A stretch of DNA of 64,000 nucleotides, from assembly GCA_026261815.1 (NCBI GenBank), contig JAMPIT010000437.1:1054001-1118000 (forward strand). Reading direction: 5' to 3'. Below the pieces are notes generated by a model, which saw only the letters and a list, made by a program, of their open reading frames with translations, did no database searches and was not told the origin of the DNA. This DNA comes from Monarcha castaneiventris obscurior. Its lineage: Eukaryota; Chordata; Aves; Passeriformes; Monarchidae. Made by a program: the position numbers and the translations under genes. Within the stretch, counting starts at the first letter, position 1, and each line of letters begins with the position of its first letter. This document shows, piece by piece, positions 33,602 to 49,640 of this stretch.

Positions 33602-34880
33602 TGCAATGCATGAATTTCCTGGACTGCATGGTTTAGAAGTGCTCTGTACTCCAGTACAGCCCCGAATTACTCTCATGAGAATCATTCAGCACTTGCTGCT
33701 CGGTGTCTACTGTCACTGGATCCTTCGAGATGTGTGCTCTTGCTACTACTCTGCAGTGAATTTAAAAGCACAGTTGATCTCTCTTCTAACCAAGAATAAC
33801 CTTGTATTTTCTTACCTTCTTGACCGAGTTCATTAATTTTTACTTTACTCTTTGCACCTCATGCTTGTGCTGTGACAAACACTTGTAAAGCAAAAAAAGA
33901 AATAATTTATAACCTTCAGGTACTTGGTAATTAAAGAAGGATGTACAGATCTATTTTTTCAATGAAGAAAAGCCAGATACAACTTCAGGTTTTAATAAAA
34001 CCATGTTTGGGAAATCTCAACTATAAAGTTTCTTCAGGTTAACAGATGGAAGGGGCAAGCTCAAACTCCGCTTTTTTACGCTGAATATAAGCTCTAGGAT
34101 TTCTTTGTAGCTGAATAAAGGCTGTAAGACAGAGAACTAGTTAGGAATTAGATAGCTCAGCTCCTAATTCCACAGCTCCTGCAGCTGTGGAGAGCAGTGT
34201 CAGGAAGCCCAAACACGCATGTCAGGTTACTGAACACAACAGCTCTGCCAAGCTCTACTTCTCCATAAACCTTAAACCAAGAAAGCCATGATTAAATATT
34301 GGGTTTTGCATCTATAGAAACCTGCCTCTACTTCTGCCTGCTTGTAGACAGAGCTACTGCAAATTTCAATATTCAGGAGCTTTTAAGGATATAGATACTA
34401 TAAATATATATAATATATAGCTGCTGAGAGCTGCAGGAACAATCAGGTATGTACTTCAAAAGGCTACACCTGCTTTCTCCTGGTTTGGAACTGGGGATAA
34501 GTAAGTGCACAGACACATTTTAAACGGATTTTTGTGAGCATTTACAGGAGCTGACAGGAAGAATTTACATCTTACTTTGCCCAGCTCAAGACCCACGTTG
34601 TATCTTCCCATGGATTTGCTCTGTACCATGCTCCTATGATTTCAGTCTGTATTTCTCCCATCCCTGCTGGGATACAGCTCTGTACAGTATTTGTAGGACC
34701 CTTGTACTCCCCTTTTTCCCTGCAGTGCTCACCTGGGCTGGGTGAGCAGCTCCCCACGCCCGAGTGGTCTCCTCCTGTATTTGAAGCTGTGGTGTGTGTA
34801 AATGACTCCTGCTGTACGTGAGAAATGCAGTCTGACTGGAATTCTGCTTGGACACAATAAAAGCATTTTGTGCATCTACC
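33602..34880 (+). other. KCNAB1: KCNAB1 3' untranslated region (inferred extent)
   Basis: An AT-rich, repeat-free stretch following the stop codon. It has three AATAAA signals: at 33994-33999, 34114-34119 and 34856-34861. The last is followed by a GT-rich stretch (TTTTGTGCATC), so I place the distal end near 34,880. The extent is inference and alternative 3' ends are likely. Confidence 0.65.
34856..34861 (+). promoter_or_regulatory. KCNAB1: Poly(A) signal AATAAA, probable distal KCNAB1 3' end
   Basis: A canonical hexamer with a GU-rich element within 15 nt downstream. Upstream hexamers at 33994 and 34114 offer shorter 3' UTRs. Confidence 0.55.
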
Positions 34881-36944
34881 CTGACAGCTGCAGACCTGTT
34901 ACTGACACCAGAGCTGCTCTGGGCCAGCAGGGGTTTCTGCTGAGGATGGGGGGGTTGTTTTTCCACAAAGAAACATTCCAGCTGTGCCCAGGAGGGGCGA
35001 GGGCCGGTGCCAGAGCAGCAGGGACAGCAGGGAGCTGGGCTGGCTCTCTCCTGGGACCAGGTGCTGCTGGAATCAGTGCCCAAGGAGCACACACATCCTA
35101 GATAAGGTCTGTCCTGGCCTGAAGCTGAGGGGGGCAGGGCTGGATGGGATATTGGGAAGGAATTGTTCCCTGTGAGGGTGGGCAGGCCCTGGCACAGGGT
35201 GCCCAGAGAAGCTGTGGCTGCCCCTGGATCCCTGGCAGTGCCCAAGGCCAGGCTGGACATTGGGGCTTGGAGCAGCCTGGGACAGTGGGAGGTGTCCCTG
35301 CCATGGCAGGGGTGGCACTGGGTAGGATTTAAGGTCCCTTCCCAGCCAAACTATTCTGTGATTTGGCCTGAAATAAACCCAGAGCAGCTGCCCCCAGCCT
35401 CTTCGAGGTGACTCTGGCCAGTCACAGCCAGCTGAGGTGGAGCCCACCTTCCCCTGCCCTAGGAACATCCCCCAGTGCTGCACTATCATTGACTATTGCT
35501 CATTTTTACAAAGGCTTCAACCATTACACAGTTAACAGCTTTATTAATTTCATATAATTATCCTCCCAGTAGCAGACTAATTCCTTTTCCTCCCTCTGGA
35601 GGTGCAATTTAATGTTCTCTCTTCCCCTTCTCATGTACTTGGGAACCCAAGAATGTATTAAAACTAGATCAATTCCCAACTTTTTCTTTAACATTGTCCC
35701 TTACTTGGAGCAGGACCTTCAGATTCTGAGGGGAGTGTGGGGCTAAGCAACAGCCCAGCTCCAGCCTAACCCTCAGTATTAGACTAGAGAAATATAGTTT
35801 CAGGATGTTACATTGAATTTTTTATTTATAATTGCAGCTTGTAGTGGGGATTGCAAAGGAAAAACCAAACACCACCTCCAAAGTAATAAAAACAACTGAA
35901 AAAAGTGAACAAAAACCAAAATGCCAACCAAAAAAAAGCCCCAAACTTTTCTGTGAAGGCTCAAGACAAGGTTTTTTTTGCAGAACACAACCCACCCCAC
36001 CCACCTGCTTTTGTTTCAGGCTGTCAGTGCTCAATGTTCCCTCTCCAGGAAAATTCTGACACTCACTAAGCTCCAGGCCTCAGCAACTGTCAATACCAAA
36101 AAAAGCCCTAAAAGAAGATGAAAAGCAGTTAATAAAAGACTCAGTGAGCTGACAGTAATGGCAGAAGAAAGTGCTGCTTCCAAGCACTGCTCCAGACAGC
36201 AGATTTGCTGGAAAATACACCTGCTAAAGCCCTGCCAGGGCAGGCAGCAGCCCCATGGAATGTCTCCTTCCAGTGCTGAACAGTCAGGCACAAGGGATAA
36301 AGAAAAATCCATGCATTTTCAGGGCAAACAGTTAACTTAAAGGGCATTAAATGACCAAAAGTACTTGAATTTGTCAGAGCCATCACTGTCTCTTGGTCTT
36401 CAGATTCTCCATTTTCCTCTATTTTCCATTAATCCTATTGAAGCCAAGATTAGCAAAGTAATTGTTACATTAAATCTGATTATAAACTTTCTCTTTCTTC
36501 CCTCTTTAGGATCCCAAGTCTGTCATGGCAGGATCTGTAACTGGAATTCCATTATTATCATTAGAGTTTGGCATTTAAGTGAACAGCTGCTCCAGTGATA
36601 GCCAGAAAAGAAGGCACAGGGTTGTCTGATAAACCCATTATTAAAAGCCAGCTAAAGCATTTTTCTTGAGCTGTGCAGGGAAACTGGCAGGGTTTTTTAT
36701 TTATTTACAACTTTGAAGATGAATGAAAAAAATAAGTACATTCAAACCACTTCAAAAGCGTTTTTCTAGGAGATTTAGGTTTTGTCCTGACTCCAAGTTA
36801 CTTGAATATGAAGAGTGCTTCTAAGGAATACTGTGCATTTATTAGCTTGTACAAGTCTCCTGTCTTCTGGAAGCAGAAAGGGTTGACAAACTTAGATACG
36901 AAAACCCCCATTTTTTAAAAATGAAGAACGAAAATACATGGAAT
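34881..36944. other. Convergent intergenic spacer between KCNAB1 and SSR3
   Basis: It holds one plus-strand CR1 (35125-35365) and otherwise AT-rich unique DNA. Minus-strand AATAAA hexamers near 36,700 and 35,820 mean that part of it may be a long SSR3 3' UTR. No ORF of interest was seen. Confidence 0.5.
35125..35365 (+). mobile_element. CR1 LINE 3' fragment
   Basis: GATATTGGGAAGGAATTGTT to AGCCAAACTATTCTGTGATT, in the spacer between KCNAB1 and SSR3. Confidence 0.92.
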
Positions 36945-37356
36945 TAAGTGGCAAAAAAAGCTCCTTTTTATTACAACTTTTCAAGTTACAATGATAAAGG
37001 GATTGTCTCTTGTGTGCTCAGTGGGTTTGGCTGAGGCCTGTCACTGAACTGCCAGGGGAATTCTGCTCCAGGCTGCAGGTACAGCTGTAGAGCAGAGTCC
37101 CACTCCTCTGTGGTGATGTCTGCTCACAGCTCACACCCCATTCCCTCTCCTCCCTAAGTAAAAAAAAAATATCTGAATAACTCCAATATCGAATACCATG
37201 TAAAGATACCAAAAGTAAATATAACTGAACCAGTTCGGGTTCAAACCCTCCCCACATATTCCTCATGCTAAAAAAAAAAATATTCCTATTCCACCCTTAA
37301 GACATTTTCATGGCAGTTGAAGCCTCTCACAGAAGAAACTGCTGTGGGTTTTCTGT
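36945..37356 (-). other. SSR3: SSR3 3' untranslated region, short form (inferred)
   Basis: The AT-rich sequence after TAG contains AATAAA on the minus strand at 36972-36967, followed by a T-rich downstream element. Further minus-strand AATAAA hexamers near 36,700 and 35,820 allow longer forms. The exact end is inference. Confidence 0.55.
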
Positions 37357-40426
<3,070 letters not shown>

Positions 40427-41589
40427 GGCGGGATAAGGCAGCGTCAGCTCGGGCCGAGCGGCTCCGGGTCAGGCGCCACGGGGCGGGGCGGGCGCGGCCG
40501 GCCGGGAGCGCTTCCGGAGCGCGGCCCTCCCTCAGCCCGGCCCCGAGCCCGGCCCCATCCCGATCCCATCCCAATCCCGATCCCGGCCCCATCCCCACCC
40601 CAGCCCCGATGTAGCCCCGCTGCCCGCGCGGCTGAGGCAGGTGAGTCCCCGGCGGGCGGGATCCCTCCGGGCTGTCACAGCTCGCTTGGGAAGGAGCGGA
40701 AATTTGCCGTGTTTTCTCTCGTGTTTTCCCTAGCTGTGAAAATCCCACCCGCCAGCCCCCACGGAGGGGTGTTTCTGCCTTGTTTTAGGCTTTTAGAAGC
40801 ATTTCTAATCTCCCCAGCTCCACCCCAGCTTGTGCAGAGTGCCCTGCTTTTCACTGTTTGTAGTGTTCCCTCTGCAGTTTGCAGAGATTTTGGGGATTAA
40901 CATCAGTGTCGTGCACCAGTGGGGAGCGCTTGCCAGTGGGGTACAGGCGTTGTCCGGGTGGCCTGGGCTGGCTGCAGCACTCCTTGTCCCCTGGACTGCC
41001 AGTTCTCTTCGCATCTTGAAAGTTTTGGTGTAAACTTCGTTTAGCAAAGCATGTGTTTGTCTAAAATTTAATCCAAGTCATTTCCCCCATTTATTTCCCT
41101 CCAGTTACTAGTGTTCTCTGCTTCCAAGAAAACACATGAGGTGCATGCCATGAGGAAATGCTACGTGGAAATGAGATTAAATTTAAATGAAGTTAAATAT
41201 GATCAAAGTTAATTCATTGTGATAGAGCTTTATATGACACTTAAGTGCAGTAGGAGTCTGCTTTTTGAGCTCATAATAAATTCCCAAGACCAAACAGAGC
41301 AGATTTTCAGATGCAGTGTGCTAACAGGATCTATTGATGTCGTGTTATCTGCAGGCAGCTATGGGAGTTACACTTCTGCCAGCCAGACCTCCCTGCAGGC
41401 TTGGAAATCTCTCTCCTGCAGGGATTCCCAGGCTGGATTTGCGGACACACCAGCCCGTCAGATGAAGCACAGGAGCTCTGAGGAGCAGCAGGAACTCCTG
41501 TGAGTACCATTGTGGCCATACCTGTGCACGGAGGGCAGGTGTGCAGCTCCCCCTCTGCCACAGCCAGGGAGCCAGCCCTCCCCTCCTCA

Positions 41590-41715
41590 TGGAATCATGG
41601 AATGGGTTGGGCTGGAGGGGGCTTTAAAGCTCAGCTCATTCCAGCCCTTCCTGTGTGTAGGGACACCTTCCATTATCCCTGTGCAGCCTGGCCTTGGACA
41701 CTGCCAGGCATGAAC
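41590..41715 (-). mobile_element. CR1 LINE 3' fragment with internal deletion
   Basis: GGAATCATGGAATGGGTTGG to CTTGGACACTGCCAGGCATG. The GGCTGCTCCAAGC block is absent. Confidence 0.88.
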
Positions 41716-41847
41716 CTCTCCTGAAGTGGTTTCAGCAGTTCCTGGCTTCCACAGTTTGCCTCTTAGGTGGCATTCCCAAATGTGTGCTGAGCATGGTTCT
41801 TCAGCAAGAGTGGAGATCAGTCTTGGTTTCCTTGTAAAACAGGTTAA

Positions 41848-41935
41848 ACCCACAGTGTCCCTGCCCATGGCTGGGGGTTGGACCTGGATGGGCTTTAAGG
41901 TCCCTCCCAACCCAAACCACTTTGTGATTCTGGTA
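41848..41935 (+). mobile_element. CR1 LINE short tail
   Basis: GTGTCCCTGCCCATGGCTGG to CCCAAACCACTTTGTGATTC. It lies inverted to the neighbouring fragment 130 bp away. Confidence 0.88.
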
Positions 41936-43127
41936 GGAAAGATCAGCAATTAATCAATGCTGCCAATCGTGTGATTTTTTTTGTTAAAGAACATGCTTAG
42001 AGTTGTATAAAGTAGTTGCAAACTGTGGGGAAAATTAAGTTTAAGATTGTTTCAAGATTTAGATAGTCATTATCTCTGTCCTTGCCCAGATTTCTTCCTT
42101 CCTCTCATCTGGGTAAATTTGTTTTGTGTTGTGGTGGGATGTAATTAAGTCTTTTTGTTTGTGGTTTGGTTTACATGGGGAGGATGCTGTCATTTTGGAA
42201 TGAAATCTGCCCAGTGACCATCTGTCTCCCCATTAGGATGAAACAGGACATTGATTTAGGCAGTGGAATGATGAAAGATTTTCTTGAAAAAACAAATGAG
42301 CACTTTGCTTTTTTAAAGCTCCTGGCACTGACAAACTGTGGCTTCAGGCAGAACTCTGTGTACAGTGAGAGCTGCATACCCTGAGTGTGTCATAGATGCT
42401 TCCCCAGAAATAAACAGGGCCAACACTTTATTTATTTGCCAATAAATAAAACAATTCCAGGTTTTGTTTAAGTGCCTAAATTTGTATCTTGGCTAAATCC
42501 TCACTCAGAAGCTGTTGGGGATGTGAGGCATCAAAAGCAGGGGAGCAATGGCTCTATGACCCGAAAGCGAAAGTTCTCCTGGTAACAGGAAAATGATTGC
42601 TGCTGTCTTTGTAACTTAGGAATTAGGTTTCATGCCAAATTTCCTCTGAAGCACAGCAGCAGTGATAAATATTCTGAAAATACATGGATTGTCTTTACTG
42701 CTCTCGCTTTTCCTCTAGATTTATAAGGTGGGCTAAGCTGAAAAACTTAAATGAGGGCAGTGACATTTCCCGGCAGGGTTTGTTTTGTGTATTTTATTGT
42801 TGCCACTTATGTCTGTGTAGACTCAAAACACCTTTGTGCAGATTACTGCAGTCTATCATGCAGGAGGGGATTAATGTGCTGAGTTTGGGATCAGCTGATG
42901 GGGAATTGTTTAAATACAAAGGAAAACCTCCTTTGGATGAGCATGACACTCATGAACTGAGCAGCTTCTCCCTGTGTGTGAGAACGGGGTGAGTGAGAAG
43001 CTTTCCAGTTCTCCTGAGTGCTGTGCTTTTCCTGAAACATTCTGTGGTGTCTGAGGTTTAAAACTGGAGCCATAATCTGGCTGTGTTATTTTCCAAATAT
43101 GACACAAATCAGTCCCTCCTTGTGGTT

Positions 43128-43215
43128 TGGAGTCCCAGAGTGGTTTGTGTTGGAGGGGACCTTAAAGCTCATCTTGTTCCAAGCCCTGCCATGGGCAGGG
43201 CCACTTTCCTCTGGA
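43128..43215 (-). mobile_element. CR1 LINE short tail
   Basis: CCAGAGTGGTTTGTGTTGGA to CCCTGCCATGGGCAGGGCCA. Confidence 0.85.
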
Positions 43216-44900
43216 ATGTGGCCCCCAAAAGAGGTGCCTGTCATTTCTGAAAGCTGGGAATTGCTGGATTTCTGTGGCACTTGCTGTCGGTGAAGGCAGC
43301 TCAGTGTGTAGCATATGTGACCCATTTTTGATGTCTTGAAATGGTCTCATCTGCTCCAGTTTCCTTCTTTAGCGTTTTTAAGGTTCTTGTGCCTGTGGAC
43401 CACGTGAATGAAGTCATGTCTAGGAATAGATTGAGCCTTGCTCAGCATTTATTCTGGGAAGAGTTTGGAACTGACCACTTTTGAAAAGCAGTATCAGAGG
43501 CACTGTTTGGAAAATAACACATCACAAAGGCAATCAAGCAGTTGTATCCACGCAGGATACTGAGCTTGTGTCTCCTGAGCAGCAGCCCCCAAGTGGCTCT
43601 GCCGTGCTCCTCACAGTGGGGCTTTGTGAGGTGATGTGCAGTGGGATGATCCCGGTCCAGCTCAGCACTGATCCCTGGCAGTGGGAGGGAGTGAGGCAGA
43701 TGGGATTTCTGAGCCTGGCGTGTGTCATCCTGGCACCCACCCACCCTCTGCTGCTGCTGCTCCATCCCTCAGCACTGTGGGAGGAGCTCGGGGTGCTTGG
43801 TGCCACTTCCCACCTGTGTCTTCTCTGGGGTTCCCTATTCCTGCACCTGGACTTGAACCACAGGAAAATTTAACCTAGTGTGTAGTCAGAAGAGTTGACC
43901 ATCCCTATGCTGGTGGCTCCTAAAACGCTGATACCTAAAGTAAGGAGGATGAACTAAAACTGAAGTGCCATGTGAGGAATGTTTGGCTGTGGGAATAAAA
44001 GGGGGTGTTACTGACTACTCATCTCCTGGAACAGTTGGAGATTAGTGCATCCACAGAAAACTTTGTGTTTTCCAGCTGGCCAATCATGGCTCAACCCGAG
44101 CCTGCTTAGGGAAAATTCTACCAAGTTTTTTTTTTCCCAATTTAAAAAACCTCAGGGAATGTGAAAGACAAAAAGTCATGAACAGAATGAACATAGCAAG
44201 GCAGTGTCCTGTACCCTTCTGGAATGCTGAATCCAGCAACACACAGATGGGTGAATCCCAGCAATAAAGCATTTCTGGTGTGCTCCCACACAGAATTCTT
44301 GTGGAAAGAAATAATGTCCAAATGCAGATTCTCATTTGCAGAGCAGAGCATCTCCTCCTCACAGCCCTTCAGGCTGTTTCCAAGAACAGCTGCTGAGCAG
44401 AGCAGGCGTGTGGCTGTTTCTGCATCATCCATGGGCTGGTTTTATTTAGGTGTTCTGCAGCCTGGGTCCGCCCAGCTGCTCCCTGAGCTTCAGATTTTGG
44501 TTCTTCAGTTCCTGCATTTTACAGGAAAAGTGTGTTGTTGAATTTAGCATTGATTTTGTCCATTCAGTTACTTTATTCTCAGTTTAAGGTGTGTACACTC
44601 CTGTTTCCTTGCTGTTTCAGTCATGCAGAGCTTGAGATGAATTCAAATGTAAATTAAAATCTACGATGCCTCTCCCTCTTTTGTAAGGATTGACCTTTTC
44701 CAGGGATATCTGCAGAGATCTTCATTCACACCTTCCACTTCTCCAGGGTGCTGCAGCTCTCAGTGTTTTACTGGGTTACTAAAGGTTTGCTCCAGGGAGC
44801 AGCTCTTACCTGGTTTTCAGATGTAAAACAGGACAGTGCTGTTACCTTCCGGGCATCCTTTTTTTAATTTGTTGGAATTTTTGGTTAAAGAATGGACTTA

Positions 44901-45018
44901 ATTTGCATGCAGATAGTGAACTACCTGTTTCCTAACTAGAACTAGGTGTTAATTACATTATTTGAATGCAGATAGTGAACTGTCTGTGTGCTAGGTAGAA
45001 CTAGCTGGCGATTTTAGA
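44901..45018. repeat. Two-copy 59-bp tandem duplication
   Basis: Copies begin at 44901 and 44960. Both read ATTTG-ATGCAGATAGTGAACT followed by an ACTAGAACTAGG-like end, with several substitutions. Confidence 0.75.
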
Positions 45019-46929
45019 AAATATTTGTATTTCAGTTGGCCAACACTGCATTGTAAAGGAACGTTTCTGTTTAGTTTAGTTTAAAAAGGAGTTGGCCTAA
45101 AGGAGAAGGACCAAAGCACTGCTGTCCACACATTACTGCTCATTTGGTGTCAGGATCCACTTGGGAAGTGTTCCAGAATCATCATTATCCTTAAAAAGTC
45201 ACAAAAGTTCAGTGGTGTTTTATGAATCAGTTCGTGTTAGTTAAGGGTTGGTAAGTGTTGCTTTGGCCTTAACTAAATTTCAAGGGTTTGCATGGATTTA
45301 AGAGACTTCCACGAGAGGGTGCAGCAGTTCAACAAAATCCCATCGAAACCAAACGAGCCTGTCCCCACTGTGGGCATATTTTGGCTCATTTCATGTATTA
45401 ATTTGTGTATTTACATCAACTTCCAGATTGGATTGGTGCTTCAGCAAATCAGTTTAATGTCCCAGAGTGTCCCTCCAGTCTGGTACTTTCTGGTGTGCAG
45501 TGTTACCTGGTCTCAGTCTATACCTGATTCCCTGCAAATGCTCACTGCATGCATTTTAAAAATAAAACGTAGGGTTTTTAAAAAATACTATTGTTTTAGT
45601 TTGGAAGCATCATTAATTTTCCCCTCAGACCGCTCCAGCTGCAGAAGGAAACTCCACCTAGAAAACTGAGTTCTGGAGGAGCTGCTGACCTGGTGGTGCC
45701 TGATAAAACTTGTTTCTATTTCTGCTCCGTGCTAGATGATTCCTGGTTCCATAAGACAAGACTCCCTAAGCCGGGAGCTCTCGGGAGTGACCGAGCTCCC
45801 ACTGGATGGTGCTGCTGTGCTACATCCTGAGAGCTCAGAGGTGTTGTCTGCTCACGCAGGCCAAGGGTCGAGGTCTGTTCCTCTGGCTGGGGCACTAAAA
45901 TACCTCGGCAGAAATGATTAACTCCTAACAAATTTTCCAGGAAGAGGGCCCACCTTGGAATCATGTGTTCCCTGTCCAAATTCATCAGTCCTAAATCACT
46001 TCCTGAGATAAGATTATGTGATAGTGAAATAACCAGAAGTGTGGTGACACTCATGTATAAGATATGATTTTTTTTTCCTGATAAATGCTGTTTTCACCAA
46101 ACGTGATATTCAGTAGGAGAAACAGCATGCTGTGCTTTCAAAACTTTTAATTGCTAGTACAAGATATTAAAAGAGGGAGAGTTTGAGACCAAGGAAATTA
46201 CTTTGGTTACTGCCAGCCGCAGATGTAAAAGTTTGGTCTGAATTAAAAAGGTTTCATTGATGAATTGGAACCACTCTAGTCTTGAGAGTTTTCTTTTGAG
46301 CAGTGGAAAAGAGAAAAATAGGAGGTTTACTAAAAAATCCCCTCCACAGTGAATATGTCAGGTAACCAGCAAGAAAATTTTTATTTAGAGCCACCTTCTT
46401 CCATTTACCTGCTCTAGATTATAATGTATAAACAGATAAGGTCTGGAATGACCAGAATGAAATTAATGAATAGAAATTAATTAATAAATTAATTTAATGA
46501 GTAGAAAATTTCATCTTGGCATGTCTGGACTGTGACATTTCTGCCTTCCCTGTCTTGAGTACCAACCACAGCAGGTGGAGCCCAGTAGGTGTCAGTCCAG
46601 CCCAGGCTTCCTGAGTACTGGTGTGACTAAACCTTTGCTGCCCTCTTGCCTCACCCGATAGTGAAACCTGGCTGGCATCATTTCCCCATCACAGAGACAC
46701 AGCCAGCACATCAGAGATTCCCTTTTCCCTTCTGTTAACTTTTAATAAATGTCTGCATCGCTGACCTTTCCTTTCTGTGGGTGCTCACCTACCCTGGCTG
46801 CCTGGCAAAGGGTAGAGCTTGCAGTGGTATTTGCAGGGGATTAGCATTTGTCATCAAGCATTGGTATGGAAAAGCACAAATCCGGGCACTGCGAGCTGCC
46901 CTGAGGAGAAGAATTTAGGAGCTCAACAT

Positions 46930-47555
46930 GACCAGACCTGGCTGGGTGTGCTGGGCTGATCCCCCAGAGCCTCCCATGCCCTGGGCTGGGCCCCAGCGTG
47001 GGCAGCAGGGGAGGGGGGATTCTGCTCCTCTGCCCCCTCAGGTGAGACCCCACCTGCAGAGCTGCCCCAGCCCTGGGCCAGCACAGGGAGGAGCTGGAGC
47101 TGCTGGAGAGAGCCCAGAGGAGGCCACGGAGATGCTCCAGGGCTGCAGCCCCTCTGCTCTGGAGCCAGGCTGGAAGAGCTGGGGGTGCTCACCTGGAGAG
47201 GAGAAGGCTCCAGGGAGAGCTCAGAGCCCCTTGCAGGGCCTAAAGGGGCTCCAGGAGAGCTGGAGAGGAACTGGGGACAAGGCATGGAGGGACAGGACAC
47301 AGGGAATGGCTTCCCACTGCCAGAGAGCAGGGATGGATGGGATATTGGGAAGGAATTGTTCCCTGGGAGGGTGGGGAGGGGCTGGGATGGAATTCCCAGA
47401 GCAGCTGTGGCTGCCCCTGGATCCCTGGCAGTGCCCAAGGCCAGGCTGGATGGGGCTTGGAGCAGCCTGGGACAGGGAAAGGTGTCCTTGCCCATGGCAG
47501 GGGTGGAATGAGGTGAGCTTTAAGGTCCTTGCAACCCAAGCCATTCTGTGATCTC
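46930..47555 (+). mobile_element. CR1 LINE, longest copy in window (about 625 bp)
   Basis: It reaches furthest 5': GGTGAGACCCCACCTGCAGA, GGAGGAGCTGGAGCTGCTGG, GGCTGGAAGAGCTGGGGGTG, then the normal 3' region and tail. The reverse transcriptase domain is not included. Confidence 0.92.
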
Positions 47556-48439
47556 TTTGTTAGTTGTCAGCACGTTGCTGTTTGTTGCCTTGTACAAAAC
47601 ACTAGAAAGGACAATGAACTTTCCTGTACTGGGATGTGTTTTAGGAAGTGAAGAATGTTCATTGTGCAAGAGTTGAGGTAGAAAAGGAGTTCTGTCACTA
47701 GAAAAAAATGTGTTGGAGCCTGAGAGCTTTGTTGTTTTATCACAAACATTTAAGTCAGATGTTTCCCCTCTTTCATCAGCAAATCCAAGTGTGCATACTG
47801 ATTATCCTGTATTTGCAAGTCAGAGTTGTAAATTGCTGCATTCAGCTGGGGCCGTTTACCATCTGAAAGAAATAATTAAAGCTTTCTTTCTCTTGCTTAA
47901 GATTTAAACATGTATTTAAAGATGAGATCATGCTTTCATGGTGGTCAGAGTTTCTTTCTATATTTGTGTGGGGTGGCCTCAGAAATGGGTGTACGAGGGT
48001 CTGGTGTGCTGTGTTTCCTTTAATTATATATTTGTTTGGGGAAAGATGGTTATTCCAGCCTCTGTCTTTGCCCAGTTCCATCCTCCCAGCCCCAGTGCAG
48101 CGGGAGCTGTGCCCACCCCAGTGTGCAGTTCAGCCATATGTGCCTCTTATTTATAGCTCATGCGTGAAGGGAGCTATTCCAAAGTAGTAATTTCTGTTCT
48201 GGTGGTGGCACATAAATACAAGTGTGTGTGAGCAGCTCCTTCTCCCCGAACGAGGATGTGACACATCCCAGTCACCCTGCTCGGGAACGCTCGAGTCCAG
48301 ACAGACTGGGAGGCTCTGTCTGATGCTTCAGACACTCAAGAGCTCAATTAATTTACAGATGATAATTTGCCTTCAGCTCCCGCTGATACAGATGCCACCT
48401 TTACTCAGCCTCTCTTGAGTCATTCTCTGCATGGGAGGG

Positions 48440-48725
48440 AGACCATTTACGAGGACATGGAGCGACAGGACAAGGGGGAATGGCTTCAAACTGACAGAGA
48501 GCGGGTTTAGATTGGAGAAAATTCAATGAAGATGAGGGTGGGGAGGCCCTGGCACAGAGAAGCTGTGGCTGCCCCATCCTTGGAAGTGTCCAAGGCCAGG
48601 TTGGACAGGGCTTGGAGCAGCCTGGGATAGTGGAAGGTGTCCCTGCCCATGGCAGGGGGTGGCACTGGATGTGGTTTGAGGTCCCTCCCAACCCGAACCA
48701 GTCTGGGATTCTGTGATTCTATGGA
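48440..48725 (+). mobile_element. CR1 LINE 3' fragment
   Basis: GACAAGGGGGAATGGCTTCA to CTGGGATTCTGTGATTCTAT. Confidence 0.92.
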
Positions 48726-48944
48726 GCTCCATTTCTGTAATTTGTTGGGAAAATGGCATATCCTACCTGCACTATAAATGCAGCTGTGCAGCATTTTCCA
48801 ACTGTGCTGTACAGCTTGTGCCCCCTTAAAACAAGTTTCCTTCCAGCTGCCTGTATTTTCTGTATGTGTAATTTCATAAAGTCACTGAGCATGAGGAATG
48901 AAAGGCTGGCTTTAAAAAGAAAACAAGAACACGAGTTGTGGAAG

Positions 48945-49105
48945 CCCGGAGTGGTTTGGGATGGAAGGATCTTAAAGCTCATCTTGATCCAGCCCCTGCC
49001 ATGGGCAGGGACAACTTCCAAAGATCAGGTTGCTCTAAGCACTGTCCAACCTGGCCTTAGACACTTCCAGGGATGGGGAGCTACAGCTTCTCTGGGAAAA
49101 CAACA
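48945..49105 (-). mobile_element. CR1 LINE 3' fragment
   Basis: GGAGTGGTTTGGGATGGAAG to GGGATGGGGAGCTACAGCTT. Confidence 0.9.
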
Positions 49106-49454
49106 CAATAGGTGTCCCAGCAACACAAATGTTACGTTCTGAAGTTGTTGGCTCCTTTATGAGTTACTTTATCTGGCCGTTATTAGTGCTGTGCATGCAC
49201 TGGCTGTGGCTGGTGGCCGTGTGAGCTGGTGGCCGTGCCCCGCTGGGGTTTTCTCCGGGAGCAGGCAGTGATTCAGCAGGGAAGCAGTGCCGGGCCGGCA
49301 CGGAGAGCTGAACCGGCCCCGTGCTCCCTCACACGCACCGCCCGACGGTGACAGCGCGGGCATGCCCTCGGGACAAAGGGAGTTAACTGCTCTTAGCCAG
49401 TTCCAGCCATAAAACACTCTGTAAATAAACAATAGCTGCCAATAGTGCGTTATC

Positions 49455-49640
49455 ACAGGGCGGTTTGGGGTGAGAAGGGACCTTAAAACTCATCTCGTTC
49501 CACCACCCTGCCCTGGGCAGGGACACCTTCCACAGACCACGTTGCTCCAAGCCCCGTCCATCCTGGCCTTGAGCGCTTTCCGGGCTGGGGCAGCCACAGC
49601 CTCTTCGGGAAACCTGTTCCACTCCACGCTCGCTTTTCCG
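49455..49640 (-). mobile_element. CR1 LINE 3' fragment at the edge of the TIPARP CpG island
   Basis: CACAGGGCGGTTTGGGGTGA to TTCGGGAAACCTGTTCCACT. Confidence 0.88.

Noticed and set aside
42684..42992. 102-codon ORF in the intergenic gap
   Set aside because: No recognisable domain, no good splice context or neighbouring coding exon. A random open frame is more likely.
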